Notes: generated from the sequence alone by a model not told the origin. A stretch of DNA of 64,000 nt from an uncultured Desulfobulbaceae bacterium (GCA_903887485.1 CAISPV010000110.1:1-64000); one strand, 5' to 3'; counted from the stretch's first letter, positions 52,818 through 62,542 are shown. Numbers and translations are program-made.

Positions 52818-53609
52818 TCATAACAGCACCGCTGTCAATAGATAGTCGAAGATAAGCACGGCAATAGATGAAAAGACCACGGCTTGGGTGGTCATCCGGC
52901 TGACACTCTGGGCCCCGAATCCGGCCCCACGGATCTGATAAAGCAGATAACCGCGTCCGGTACAGATCCAGACCACCAGCAGGGCAAAAACAAAGGATTT
53001 AACCGTCCCCAGCCAGATATCATGATTGGTCACGCTGGTACGCATTCCCTCCAGAAAACTGCCGGGATTCACCCCCATAAGCTTCACCCCGGCAACATAA
53101 CCGCCGGCAATCCCGACCACATCAAAAAGGGCCGTCAGCAAGGGGATAGACACCAGCGCCGCCAGGAATTTGGGGGAAATCAGATAGCGGAAGGGATCAA
53201 CGGCCATGCACTCCAGGGCATCAATCTGCTCCGAGATCCGCATGATGCCAAGCTCGGCACACATGGCAGAACCAGCCCGCCCGGCGACCATGATGGCGGT
53301 CAGAACCGGCCCGAGCTCCATGATCAGCGTCAGTGAGACCGCAGAGCCAAGCATCCCCTCCGCTCCGAACTTGTGCAGCGAATAATAACCCTGCAGGCCC
53401 AACACCATTCCCGTGGAGGCTGCGGTAAAAAAGATGACCATCACCGACCCGGCCCCGATAAAATGCATCTGCCGCATGAACTCGGCGAAACGAAAAGGAC
53501 GCCTGAATATCCCTTTAATCGCAAGCCATAGATACAGACCCATCCGCCCCATATCCTGAAGCACATAGAGGCCCGTCTCTCCTAATTTTTCCACGGGATT
53601 TCGTTGCAT
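52818..53609 (-). CDS. mlaE: MlaE-type ABC transporter permease
   Basis: About 263 residues with six hydrophobic segments. GPVLTAIMVAGRAGSAMCAE and MRISEQIDALECMAVDPF are the MlaE signature. The start at 53609 has AAGG 6-7 nt upstream; the frame is open to 53636. First gene of mlaEFD. Confidence 0.94.
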   Translation of the reverse strand: MQRNPVEKLGETGLYVLQDMGRMGLYLWLAIKGIFRRPFRFAEFMRQMHFIGAGSVMVIFFTAASTGMVLGLQGYYSLHKFGAEGMLGSAVSLTLIMELGPVLTAIMVAGRAGSAMCAELGIMRISEQIDALECMAVDPFRYLISPKFLAALVSIPLLTALFDVVGIAGGYVAGVKLMGVNPGSFLEGMRTSVTNHDIWLGTVKSFVFALLVVWICTGRGYLLYQIRGAGFGAQSVSRMTTQAVVFSSIAVLIFDYLLTAVLL

Positions 53610-53710
53610 ACTGCCTTCACCCTGCTTAAACACCATCTAAAATATCAGCAAAAACACCAAATCATTTTGGTTAGAATACCTCACCTGCAGCCAAATCGCA
53701 CCTATCATTT

Positions 53711-53763
53711 AGGTGCCGTAATGAAATGAGCCGTGCTTTTTTGCTCATTTCATTACGGCACCT
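53711..53763. repeat. perfect 21-bp inverted repeat (hairpin)
   Basis: Arms 53711-53731 and 53743-53763 are exact complements, separated by an 11-nt T-rich loop. It lies between yejE (ending 53877) and mlaE (starting 53609). May terminate the yej transcript or be a REP-like element. The rest of 53637-53876 is non-coding. Confidence 0.75.
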
Positions 53764-53773
53764 TATGCCGCTT

Positions 53774-53809
53774 CACAGAAACAGCCAATCTCTTCCGGCT
53801 ATTTCTGTG
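53774..53809. repeat. second hairpin (13-bp arms, one mismatch)
   Basis: 'cacagaaacagcc' (53774-53786) pairs with 'ggctatttctgtg' (53797-53809). It stands 11 nt after the perfect hairpin; the two form a tandem structured spacer. Confidence 0.65.
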
Positions 53810-53876
53810 AGTGGCGTCTGGCAGATACCATCCAAGGAGTCGTTACGAAAGTTATGATGGTGTGGGCGCCCAATCC

Positions 53877-54965
53877 TTACATCTTCCGGGGATCAAAGGC
53901 CTCACGCAGGGCCTCGCCAATAAAAATAAGCAGGACCAGGGTTCCAACCAGTAGAATAAAAGTGGATAGAGAAAGCCACCAGGCATCAATATTGGCCTTG
54001 CCCTGGGCCAGCAGTTCACCCAGGCTGGGAGTGGCGGGAGGCACACCGAGGCCGAGGAAGTCGAGACTGGTCAGGGCCAGGATCGAGGCCGACATCCGAA
54101 AGGGCAGAAAGGTGATGACCGGCGTCATGCCATTCGGCAGAAGATGACGGTACATGATCGTGACATTGGAGACCCCAAGGGCCCGGGCCGCCTTCACATA
54201 CTCCATGTTCCGTCCTTTGAGAAATTCGGCGCGGACATAATCGGAAAGTCCCATCCAACTGAAAAGCGAGAGCAGGAGCAGGAGCAGAAGAACGCTCGGT
54301 TTAAAGATCGAGGCAAAGATGATCAGCAGATAGAGCTCGGGCATGGCGCTCCAGACCTCGATAAAACGCTGAGACAGGAGATCCGTTCTGCCGCCGAAGA
54401 ATCCCTGGATAGCCCCGGCAAAAATGCCCACCAGGGTGCCTACCAGGGTCAGGGCAAAGCCAAACAGCACACTCAGCCTGAAGCCATAGAGCAGCCGGGC
54501 CAGGACATCCCGCCCCCGGTCATCGGTACCCAGGACATTCTCGCGGGTCGGCGGGGAAGGCACCGGACCGTCTATGGCCAGATTGATGGTGTTGAAACTA
54601 TGGCGGTTGAGCGGGAAAAAGGCCCGATTGGTGCCACTGGTGATCCGCTCCAGGATATAGGGATCTTTATAGTCTGCCTCGGTCTCAAAGTCCCCGCCGA
54701 ACACCTTCTCGGGATACGCGCGCACCAGGGGAAAATAAAAATCACCATGATAGATAATCATTACCGGCACATCATTACTGAGCAGTTCGGCGCCAAGGCT
54801 GATCACAAAGAGCAGGCCAAAGAGCAGAAGGCTGACATAGCCGCGCCGGTTCCGCTTGAACCTCCGCCAGCGTCTGAAGCCCGGGGGTGCACTCCGCCTG
54901 GAAGCGCTGCGCAGCGAAGACTCGGGGATGTGGCCGGAATCAGGCGTTGAATCTTGCTCTTCCAT
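53877..54965 (-). CDS. yejE: YejE-type oligopeptide ABC transporter permease
   Basis: Inner-membrane permease with an extended N-terminal region (~55 cytoplasmic residues, RRWRRFKRNRRGYVSLLLFG), a periplasmic loop and the binding-protein-dependent permease core (LGTDDRGRDVLARLLYGFR; EYVKAARALGVSNVTIMYRH, the EAA loop). I set the start at ATG 54965, one nt past the yejB stop, rather than the TTG at 54983. Transports peptides with YejB. The usual ATPase YejF and binding protein YejA are not in the window. Confidence 0.9.
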   Translation of the reverse strand: MEEQDSTPDSGHIPESSLRSASRRSAPPGFRRWRRFKRNRRGYVSLLLFGLLFVISLGAELLSNDVPVMIIYHGDFYFPLVRAYPEKVFGGDFETEADYKDPYILERITSGTNRAFFPLNRHSFNTINLAIDGPVPSPPTRENVLGTDDRGRDVLARLLYGFRLSVLFGFALTLVGTLVGIFAGAIQGFFGGRTDLLSQRFIEVWSAMPELYLLIIFASIFKPSVLLLLLLLSLFSWMGLSDYVRAEFLKGRNMEYVKAARALGVSNVTIMYRHLLPNGMTPVITFLPFRMSASILALTSLDFLGLGVPPATPSLGELLAQGKANIDAWWLSLSTFILLVGTLVLLIFIGEALREAFDPRKM

Positions 54966-54966
54966 C

Positions 54967-56019
54967 CTACTCAACACTTTCAAAGCTTATTCGGGGATCC
55001 ACCAACAGATAGCTGAGATCTGACAGCAGGCGGGAGATGAGACCAACAATGGTAAAAAAATAAAGCGTTCCCAGCACCACGGGATAATCCCGGTTTAAAA
55101 CGGATTGATAGGCAAGCAGCCCCATCCCGTCAAGCGAGAAAATCGTTTCAATCAGCAGACTGCCGGTAAAAAAGGCGGCGATAAAATAACCGGGAAACCC
55201 GGTAATAATGGGGATAATGGCATTTCTGAAGACATGTTTATACAACACCTGCTGCTCACTGAGCCCTTTGGCCCGGGCGGTGAGCACATACTGCTTGCGG
55301 ATTTCTTCAAGAAAGGAATTTTTAGTCAGCATGGTCATCACCGCCAGGCTGCCCACGGCACTGGCCGTAATAGGGAGCACCATGTGCCAGAGATAATCGG
55401 TGATCTTGCCAATCAGGCTCAGTTGCGACCAGTTATCAGAGACCAGCCCCCGCAGAGGAAAGACACTCCAGAAGCTGCCGCCGCCAAAAAGGACAATCAG
55501 GGCAATGGCCAGGACAAAACCGGGGATAGCGTAGCCGATCAGAATGACGGTGGAGGTGAGGATATCAAAACGCGAGCCATCACGCACCGCCTTGGCAATG
55601 CCCAAAGGAATGCACGCCCCATAGACAATAATAAAACTCCACAAACCAAGAGACATGGAGACCGGCATCCGGGAGATCACCAGTTGGGCCACACTGGTAT
55701 GATAATAATAGGACGAGCCGAAATCAAAGACCAGATAGTCTTTCATCATGCGCAAAAAACGCGTAAGCGGAGGCTGGTCAAAACCATACAACGCCTTCAG
55801 CTTGGCCACCTTTTCATGATCAAGGCCGGAGTTCCCGCGATACATGGACGAGGTGGCCGCGCCGACCTCACCGCCGCCCTTGCCATGACCCTCGATCTGG
55901 GCAATCATCCTCTCTACCGGCCCACCAGGGACAAACTGGGTAACGGTGAAGGTGACAAGCATCACCCCAAACAAGGTCGGGATCATCAGCCCTATGCGTT
56001 TCAAGATATAATAGAACAT
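54967..56019 (-). CDS. yejB: YejB-type oligopeptide ABC transporter permease
   Basis: 350 residues; starts MFYYILKRIGLMIPTLFGVM. It contains TQFVPGGPVERMIAQI and the EAA loop (LTARAKGLSEQQVLYKHVFR), with six transmembrane helices. AGGAAAGAGG directly before the ATG. Pairs with yejE downstream; divergent from rnd. Confidence 0.92.
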   Translation of the reverse strand: MFYYILKRIGLMIPTLFGVMLVTFTVTQFVPGGPVERMIAQIEGHGKGGGEVGAATSSMYRGNSGLDHEKVAKLKALYGFDQPPLTRFLRMMKDYLVFDFGSSYYYHTSVAQLVISRMPVSMSLGLWSFIIVYGACIPLGIAKAVRDGSRFDILTSTVILIGYAIPGFVLAIALIVLFGGGSFWSVFPLRGLVSDNWSQLSLIGKITDYLWHMVLPITASAVGSLAVMTMLTKNSFLEEIRKQYVLTARAKGLSEQQVLYKHVFRNAIIPIITGFPGYFIAAFFTGSLLIETIFSLDGMGLLAYQSVLNRDYPVVLGTLYFFTIVGLISRLLSDLSYLLVDPRISFESVE

Positions 56020-56222
56020 GCCTCTTTCCTATAACGTCGCGCTGACGGCAAGCCACGCAACCCAAGTTGGAACCGGAAGATGAAAAGAATGCTCACAGCC
56101 CATGGGAATTGCAGCGGGAATTTCTCTTGTGTTTTTTCCATCTTTATGTCTTTGTGCACAGATAAAATAACTTCTGAAAACAAATCCTTCAATTTTAAAT
56201 GGGTTCTCCCAGACCGTCAACA

Positions 56223-57317
56223 ATGATCACCAACCAAGAAGATCTGCGAGCCCTGATCGACCGGGCGCGAGCCATTGATGCCGTTGCCCTCGACACTGAA
56301 TTTGTCTGGGAACGCACCTATTACCCGAGGCTGGGGCTCATTCAACTGGCACTCTCCAATGAGGAATGCTTTCTCATTGATCCCTGCGCCTTGACCGATC
56401 TTTCTCCCCTGGGAGAATTACTCGGAGATCCAGCGGTTGTCAAAATATTTCATGATGCCCCTCAGGATCTGGCGATTCTGTACCAGGCCACCGGCGTTCT
56501 TCCCCAAACGATCTTTGACTCCAGACTGGCTGCGGGCTTTGCCGGAATCTCGGCCACGATCTCACTCGGCAATCTGATCAAGGAACTGCTCGACATCGAT
56601 CTGCCAAAAACCGAGACCCGGACCAACTGGCTGCGCCGACCGCTCAACCCAAAACAGGTCGAATATGCCCTTGATGATGTCCGCTATTTACGGGCCCTGC
56701 GGGTCTTGCTCCTCGCCCGTATTCTGAACCCGACAGTCACAGGCTGGTTCCAGGAAGAACTGGAGCGATACAACGAGCCGGGATTCTACCAGCCGCCAGC
56801 CGATGAAACCCGTTACCTGAAGATCAAAGGCGCTGACAACCTCAACCGGCAGGCCCTGGCCTCACTCCAAGAGTTGGCTGGCTGGCGCGAACAGGAGGCG
56901 CGGCAACGCAACCGTCCGCGTGGCCATATCCTGACCGATCAGACCCTCCTCTGGCTGGCCGCAAGACAGATCCAAACCCTTGACGCCATGCAACAATGCG
57001 AGATGCTGCCAAAGCATGCCATTGACCAATACGGCCCACAGCTCCTTGCCCTGATTCACAAGGGTCTGTCTTGCCCTGAACAAAGCTGTCCGCCCTCACT
57101 CCAGACTGCAAAACTGAATAAAACGGAACAGGAAAAATTAAAAAAACTGCACGAATACATCACCCTGAAAAGCGATGTTCTTGGCCTGGATCCCAGCCTG
57201 ATAAGTAATAATGCCGAACTGCGGGCCCTGATTCGATCCGAGAAACAACCGGAGCAAATCTACCCAAAAAGACTGGCCGGCGGCTGGCGAAAAGGGTTTC
57301 TGGCGGAAATGCTTTGA
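56223..57317 (+). CDS. rnd: ribonuclease D
   Basis: DEDDy 3'-5' exoribonuclease for tRNA/structured RNA maturation. Exo motifs: AVALDTEFVWERTYYPRLG, KIFHDAPQDLAIL, FDSRLAAGFAG, and YALDDVRYL with the general-base Tyr. An HRDC domain follows (LAGWREQEARQRNRPRGH). ATG 56223 (MITNQEDL) fits the family start better than the in-frame 56199; neither has a strong ribosome site. Confidence 0.93.
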   Translation: MITNQEDLRALIDRARAIDAVALDTEFVWERTYYPRLGLIQLALSNEECFLIDPCALTDLSPLGELLGDPAVVKIFHDAPQDLAILYQATGVLPQTIFDSRLAAGFAGISATISLGNLIKELLDIDLPKTETRTNWLRRPLNPKQVEYALDDVRYLRALRVLLLARILNPTVTGWFQEELERYNEPGFYQPPADETRYLKIKGADNLNRQALASLQELAGWREQEARQRNRPRGHILTDQTLLWLAARQIQTLDAMQQCEMLPKHAIDQYGPQLLALIHKGLSCPEQSCPPSLQTAKLNKTEQEKLKKLHEYITLKSDVLGLDPSLISNNAELRALIRSEKQPEQIYPKRLAGGWRKGFLAEML

Positions 57318-57336
57318 GCTAGTCGCGATGGGGTGA

Positions 57337-57473
57337 CTGAAGGCTGAAGGTTGAAGACTGAAGGTTTTTAGGGACAGACAATGCGCGACCATACAAAACG
57401 CCAGGACTCTTGACATACTGGCCTGCTCTGACCGTTGCGTGCAGGTTGAGATACTTCAGGCTTCAGTCTTCAG
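57337..57473. repeat. inverted CTGAAG-type repeats
   Basis: 'ctgaaggctgaaggttgaag' begins at 57337; its complementary form 'cttcaggcttcagtcttcag' is at 57454-57473. The second arm encodes the last codons and stop of the SulP gene (SLKTEA). Together they may serve as a terminator between the convergent rnd and SulP genes. Confidence 0.55.
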
Positions 57474-59282
57474 ACTAAACACCTCTGTTTTTATATTTTC
57501 TCTAACTGCCGGCAAATCCCTACACTCTAAAAAAATCCGGGCCTGACAACGGGCGCAGATATCCCTATCCAGCCGCTTAAAGATGGCGGCAACGGCCTCA
57601 TTCTTCAGCTCAAAGACGTTATCAGCGCTCAGGACATCCCACTCACCACCCTGTTGCAGGGCGTCCAACACCGGCCTTTTGATCTCGCAGAAGTACAGCT
57701 TTTCCCCTTTTTCCCGCTCCTTTTTAATCAGATCGACAATAAAATCCGCCCCGGCCATATCAACGAAATTAATGCCGGCAAAGATCAACAGAAAATTCTT
57801 CTGCTGGGGAGAGGCACGAAACAACAAGCGCAGTTGCTCCTGCACATGGTTAATCGCCCCAAAGAAAAGAGAGCCGTCAATCCTGACAATCTTCAGTTGC
57901 GGACACTCGGGCAAAGACGGGTCGGTGATAAAGGTTCGCAGGGGATGATGGGGGTCCGGGACCCGGCTCAGCACCCGGGGATGGGAGGTCTGGTTCAGAT
58001 AGAGCATCAGGGAAAGCATAACGCCAAAAAGAATGGCAAACTCAAGTTCCAGAAAGAGCGTGGCCAGGAAGGTGACCACCAGAATGACACTGTCGGCCCT
58101 GCTCGCCTTCAGGATCCGCTGGATATGATGAAAATCAATCAACCCCCAGGCCACAAGAAACAAAATACCGGCCATGGCGGCATTGGGAAGATAGCTGGCA
58201 TAAGGGGCCACAACCAGCACCACCACCATCAGCAAGGCACCCGCAAAGATTGCGGCAAGCGGGGTCTTGGCCCCGGCCTGAAAATTCAGACCACTGCGGT
58301 TAAAAGAGCCGGTGGACACATATCCGGAAAAAAAACTGCCGATCATATTCGAAAGCCCCTGACCGATAAACTCCTGATTGCCATCCAGATCCTGTCCGGT
58401 CTTTACTGCCAGCGACCGGGCAATGGAAACCGCCTCGGTCAAGGCAAAGAGGGTCATTGCCAGGGCCACAGGGGTCAGATCCCTGATTGTACTCAAGGTA
58501 AAATGCGGAGAAGACAACGGCGGCAGGGAAGAAGGCAAGGCGCCGACCATCGGAATATTGGCCACCCCCGTCCCCACATATCGGGAAAGGCCAAAGGAGG
58601 TGACACAACCAACCAGCATGGCAACAATCATATAGGGGACTTTCGGCAGAAAACGACGGATAAGAATCCCGGAGATCATGGCCGCCAGTCCAACCCCAAC
58701 CACATAGGGATTAAACTCGACCCACCTGCTGGCCACCCCGTACACCGTCTGGTGGAAATGGCCGCCTCTGGGAAGCTCTATACCAAAAAAGTGTTTCAAC
58801 TGGCTGGAGGCAATCAGCAGGGCCGCCCCAGCGGTAAAACCAACGACCACGGAATGGGAAATAAAATTGACAAGGGCGCCTAAACGGGCCAGCCCCATAA
58901 CCAATTCAATCAGCCCCACCATTATGGTCAAGGTCAGCGCCAACTGGACATATTCAGCGCTGCCGGGCACCGCATATTTACTAAGACTCGAAAACAGAAC
59001 CAGAGACGCCGCAGTTGTCGGCCCGGACACCAGCTGCCAGGAAGAACCGAACAGGGCTGCGACAATGGCCGGGACCATGCCGGCATAGAGGCCATACTGG
59101 GGAGGCATACCGGCAATAGTGGCAAAGGCAACCCCTTGCGGCAGGGCGAGAATCGCCCCGGTCAGACCGGCAAGCAGGTCGGCACGCAAGGTAATGGGCG
59201 TTACCCGAGGCCACCATTTTAAAAAGGGCAGGCAGATTGAACACCAGCCACGGCAATCTTTTGAATCCACTGACTCTTCCAT
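57456..59282 (-). CDS. SulP-family anion permease with STAS domain
   Basis: 608 residues, about 12-14 membrane segments (LPQGVAFATIAGMPPQYGLYA; GAALLIASSQLKHFFG), then a STAS domain (~440-560; NFVDMAGADFIVDLIKKE). Family transports sulfate, bicarbonate or other anions. GAGGTG eight nt before ATG. In a putative sulfate reducer, sulfate is an attractive substrate but is not shown. The final codons lie in an inverted repeat. Confidence 0.92.
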   Translation of the reverse strand: MEESVDSKDCRGWCSICLPFLKWWPRVTPITLRADLLAGLTGAILALPQGVAFATIAGMPPQYGLYAGMVPAIVAALFGSSWQLVSGPTTAASLVLFSSLSKYAVPGSAEYVQLALTLTIMVGLIELVMGLARLGALVNFISHSVVVGFTAGAALLIASSQLKHFFGIELPRGGHFHQTVYGVASRWVEFNPYVVGVGLAAMISGILIRRFLPKVPYMIVAMLVGCVTSFGLSRYVGTGVANIPMVGALPSSLPPLSSPHFTLSTIRDLTPVALAMTLFALTEAVSIARSLAVKTGQDLDGNQEFIGQGLSNMIGSFFSGYVSTGSFNRSGLNFQAGAKTPLAAIFAGALLMVVVLVVAPYASYLPNAAMAGILFLVAWGLIDFHHIQRILKASRADSVILVVTFLATLFLELEFAILFGVMLSLMLYLNQTSHPRVLSRVPDPHHPLRTFITDPSLPECPQLKIVRIDGSLFFGAINHVQEQLRLLFRASPQQKNFLLIFAGINFVDMAGADFIVDLIKKEREKGEKLYFCEIKRPVLDALQQGGEWDVLSADNVFELKNEAVAAIFKRLDRDICARCQARIFLECRDLPAVRENIKTEVFSLKTEA

Positions 59283-59444
59283 CGCCGCACCTCAAAAGAA
59301 ATGATTGAAGACCGAAAAAACAAAAGGCTGAAAGATCTTTTTAGCCCTGGATGAGCACAACCATCCACTATTATTAAATCATATCATTTCCTCACCAGAA
59401 TAGAAAGCAAGGGCATGAGAAGACGCAACCGGGATTATGACCAG

Positions 59445-60992
59445 TTATTTGATCTCGATTATCCGTCCCTCAACCGCTGGCGCCACTGGCGATCCTTTGG
59501 CCAGGGCGTCCAGCACCACATCCCGCAGAAACCCACCAGGATCATTGTACACCAGCCTGCTGCTGCGCATGGCCCCGCCAGTTTCGGCATAATCGCCGGC
59601 GCTTTTGATCGCCTGAGCAAAGGCGGTATAGCCGTCCCCTCCAGCCGCCATAAAGTCAAGGGTGGCCACGGTATATTCCTGTAACGGATCAATAGGTTGC
59701 CCGCCAAGGGTGGCAGAGATAATCCGCTGGCCCACCGGCTTGCGGCGATCAAAGGTGAAGGTCAGCCCCGAGACCTGCGGGAAACGCCCTTCTCCCCGCT
59801 CCACCCCGGAGACCCCATGTTCCAACGTCTGCAGCAAAAGCTGCCCGCTCATCCTCACTGCCACCAGATAGGTATTGAACGGAAGCGCGGCATAGATCTG
59901 CCGGAAAGTGATCTCACCCTTGGCCAGGCCGGTCCGCAGACTGCCGCCGTTGATCAGGGCCGCCTGGGCGCCAGTCGTGCGGCGGACGATATCGGCAACC
60001 AGATTTCCCAGATTGGTCTCCTGCTGACGCGCCCCCTCCTGAATCAAATCAACCTCTGTTGTCCCGGCCTTCTGGTTCAACACGATATCCACCTGGGCGT
60101 TATATCGTTCTACCACCGCGGCTGTTGCCGGATCAGCGCCGCCAGGTGTTGGCACAATCTCCTCCAGCCGGCCTGTTGCCGCCAGCAATTTTCCCTGATC
60201 AACGGTCATATCCACCACCCCTAGAAACCGGCCATGATCACCGGCCTGCACCACCGCGCAATTGCCGATCCGCACCGGCGTTGGCACCACGGTATGGGAA
60301 TGGCCGCCGACAATCAGGATGGGGGCATCAAGGGCATCGGGGCCCGTACAGAGATTTCCAGCGAGCGCCAGATCCTGTTCATGACCGATATGAGTCAACA
60401 GCACGACCAGTCGGGTGTTCTTTTCTCTGGCCCTGATTTGGTCCCGTGCGGTCGGCAACGGCGGGGCAAAGGTCAAGCCTTTGGTATTGCGAGGATGGGA
60501 GGACTGAGGCACGTCATCGGTCACCAGACCAATGACGGCAACCTTTCCCCCGGGGAGATTAAAAGAAGCCTGGGAAGTGACGCCCGGCAAACCCATAACA
60601 TTAGCGGCCAGAACTGGGAACCTGGCCTCGCGGATCCGCTGTTTCAGCACATCCTGACCAAAATCATACTCATGATTGCCGGTTACCATGGCGTCAACCT
60701 GTAACTGATTGAGCAGGGCAATGGTCGAATACCCCTGTGAAAAATTTGTCCAGGTATCCCCCTGGATCATATCTCCTGCGGCCAGAAAAATACCCGGCTG
60801 CTCAGCCCTGAGCTCTTTCAACCGCGTAGCCAGCCAGGCCGCACCCCCTTGCCGGTCTTTTGTTCCGGGAGGTTGAGTCGGATTGGCAAAGCCGTGAAAA
60901 TCATTGATATGGTAAATCCGAAAGGTAACAGGAGCGGCAAAGCTTGTCGAGCTGACACTCAACAACAGAACCAGACCGAGAATAAAGGTCTT
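59445..60992 (-). CDS. periplasmic UshA-family 5'-nucleotidase
   Basis: ~515 residues. Signal peptide MKTFILGLVLLLSVSSTSFA; the start at 60992 has GAGG upstream (frame open to 61025). Metal motifs: YHINDFHGF, GDMIQGD, VTGNHEYDFG, LLTHIGHEQD, VGGHSHT. The C-terminal 5'-nucleotidase domain is complete (NLVADIVRRTTG, LINGGSLRTGL, MAAGGDGYTAF). Full-length UshA-type, unlike the shorter lipoprotein at 32654. Follows the protease gene after ~30 nt. Confidence 0.92.
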   Translation of the reverse strand, partial: KTFILGLVLLLSVSSTSFAAPVTFRIYHINDFHGFANPTQPPGTKDRQGGAAWLATRLKELRAEQPGIFLAAGDMIQGDTWTNFSQGYSTIALLNQLQVDAMVTGNHEYDFGQDVLKQRIREARFPVLAANVMGLPGVTSQASFNLPGGKVAVIGLVTDDVPQSSHPRNTKGLTFAPPLPTARDQIRAREKNTRLVVLLTHIGHEQDLALAGNLCTGPDALDAPILIVGGHSHTVVPTPVRIGNCAVVQAGDHGRFLGVVDMTVDQGKLLAATGRLEEIVPTPGGADPATAAVVERYNAQVDIVLNQKAGTTEVDLIQEGARQQETNLGNLVADIVRRTTGAQAALINGGSLRTGLAKGEITFRQIYAALPFNTYLVAVRMSGQLLLQTLEHGVSGVERGEGRFPQVSGLTFTFDRRKPVGQRIISATLGGQPIDPLQEYTVATLDFMAAGGDGYTAFAQAIKSAGDYAETGGAMRSSRLVYNDPGGFLRDVVLDALAKGSPVAPAVEGRIIEIK

Positions 60993-61024
60993 CATAATGT
61001 CCTCATATCGTTGCGAAAAGGCCA

Positions 61025-61918
61025 TTACCTTTTATGCAGCAACAACATGAGCCAGGGCAGAGTGTTGGAAGCCGCTCCGGTAAACTGGGCAGCCGACACA
61101 TACTGTTTGATAAAATCCACAAATGCCGAACTGCGGGTATAAACCCCATAATAACCATTCGCTTCCTGGCACCCATAGCCATAGGAAACAAGCCCCACAT
61201 GCGCCCACTGTCCATCCACCTTCAGCATCATGGGACCGCCGCTATCACCGCTGCAGGCATCCTTGGACACCGCATACCCGGCACAAAGCTGTGAACCTGA
61301 CAAGGTATGCAAAAAAGCATCACTACAATGCGAATTCGTCACAACCGGCAGATTAACCTGCCGCAATCTCTCAGGATAATACCATGATGTCGGGGTGTCA
61401 GCGAGTCCCCAGCCGACAAGGGTAGTCATCTGGCCCAGAAGATTTGCATTGCCCCCCTGCACAGAAACGCCGGAAAATATGGTGACGGGTTGCTGCCCCG
61501 AGGCACTACTCAACTCAAGCAGGGCAATATCGTTAGCCAAATAACTTACATAAGCAGGATGCTTGACAATCCTTTTCACCGCAATTCTTTTCCCGCTCCA
61601 GTTTCTCAGGTCATAGACACCAACCGCCACCTGCATATCACTGGCCTTCTTTCCCTCAACACAATGACCGGCAGTCAGCACCCAGGTGGGGGCAATCAAC
61701 ACCCCGCCACAATACTGGGCTGCATACAGATCAGATTTACTGGCATCTAAAATTGCCGTCATCGATGGCCAATCGCCACTGGCTGCCTCAGAGCCACCCA
61801 TTATCTGGGGAACAGCCGGGAGACTGCTCGATGAGGTCAACGGTTGTTCAGCAGCATAAAGCACCTGACTGAAAAGACTAAAAAAAAGCGCATAAAAAAT
61901 GAATACCGATTTTTTCAT
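61025..61918 (-). CDS. secreted trypsin-like serine protease
   Basis: 297 residues. Signal peptide at the start (SVFIFYALFFSLFSQVLYA), short propeptide, then an IMGGSEA-type activation site. Triad: His in VLTAGHCVEG, Asp in ANDIALLELS, Ser in CSGDSGGPMML. The C-terminus ends SNTLPWLMLLLHKR, a short hydrophobic stretch plus basic residues, suggestive of a GlyGly-CTERM/rhombosortase-like anchor though shorter than usual. GGGAG precedes the ATG. Confidence 0.9.
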   Translation of the reverse strand: MKKSVFIFYALFFSLFSQVLYAAEQPLTSSSSLPAVPQIMGGSEAASGDWPSMTAILDASKSDLYAAQYCGGVLIAPTWVLTAGHCVEGKKASDMQVAVGVYDLRNWSGKRIAVKRIVKHPAYVSYLANDIALLELSSASGQQPVTIFSGVSVQGGNANLLGQMTTLVGWGLADTPTSWYYPERLRQVNLPVVTNSHCSDAFLHTLSGSQLCAGYAVSKDACSGDSGGPMMLKVDGQWAHVGLVSYGYGCQEANGYYGVYTRSSAFVDFIKQYVSAAQFTGAASNTLPWLMLLLHKR

Positions 61919-61949
61919 TGGTTGCTCCCTCGTTTAAGAAATATTTCAG

Positions 61950-62516
61950 CTACAACAACAGGGTATGCTCCACCAGAATCTTCACCCCGATTCCACACAG
62001 CGTAAGACCACCGAAAACCTCAACCCGCTTTCCCCAGATACCACTGACACGGCGGCCCAGCAACATCCCAACCACGGTCAGCACCCCAGCCGTAAGACCA
62101 ATCACCAGAGACGGCACCCAGACGCTGACACTGAGCAAGGCCAGGGTCAAACCCACCGCCAGGGCATCGATACTGGTGGCCACCGACAGCAGAATCAGCG
62201 ACCAGCCGCGGGTCGGATCACGGCCCAGATCGTCTTCATCATGGTCGGCAAAGGCCTCGCGAATCATCTTGCCGCCAACAAAGACCAGGAGGGCAAAGGC
62301 GATCCAATGAGCATAGGCGGCAATCCATCCCTGGATGGTCATCCCCGCCAGCCAGCCAACAACCGGCATCAACGCCTGAAAAAGACCAAAATGAAAACCC
62401 AGACGAAAGAGGTGCCGCCCGTTCATAAGGGGTAACGCCAAACCGGTGGCCAAGGCAACGGCAAAGGCATCCATGGCCAGGGCCACGGCAATGCCTAATA
62501 AGGTGATTGTATCCAT
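61950..62516 (-). CDS. mntP: manganese efflux pump MntP
   Basis: 188 residues, six helices in two repeats. Conserved acids lie in AMDAFAVALATGL and TSIDALAVGLTLAL, plus the central charged loop (DHDEDD). Exports Mn2+. No yybP-ykoY-type leader is possible in the 26-nt gap to the upstream gene, so regulation is likely by shared transcript. Confidence 0.93.
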   Translation of the reverse strand: MDTITLLGIAVALAMDAFAVALATGLALPLMNGRHLFRLGFHFGLFQALMPVVGWLAGMTIQGWIAAYAHWIAFALLVFVGGKMIREAFADHDEDDLGRDPTRGWSLILLSVATSIDALAVGLTLALLSVSVWVPSLVIGLTAGVLTVVGMLLGRRVSGIWGKRVEVFGGLTLCGIGVKILVEHTLLL

Positions 62517-62542
62517 GTTTTTCTGCTCTTCCCTTTTACCTG

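Noticed and set aside
56020-56222. Riboswitch between yejB and rnd
   Set aside because: No conserved aptamer motif could be recognised; only short AT-rich segments.
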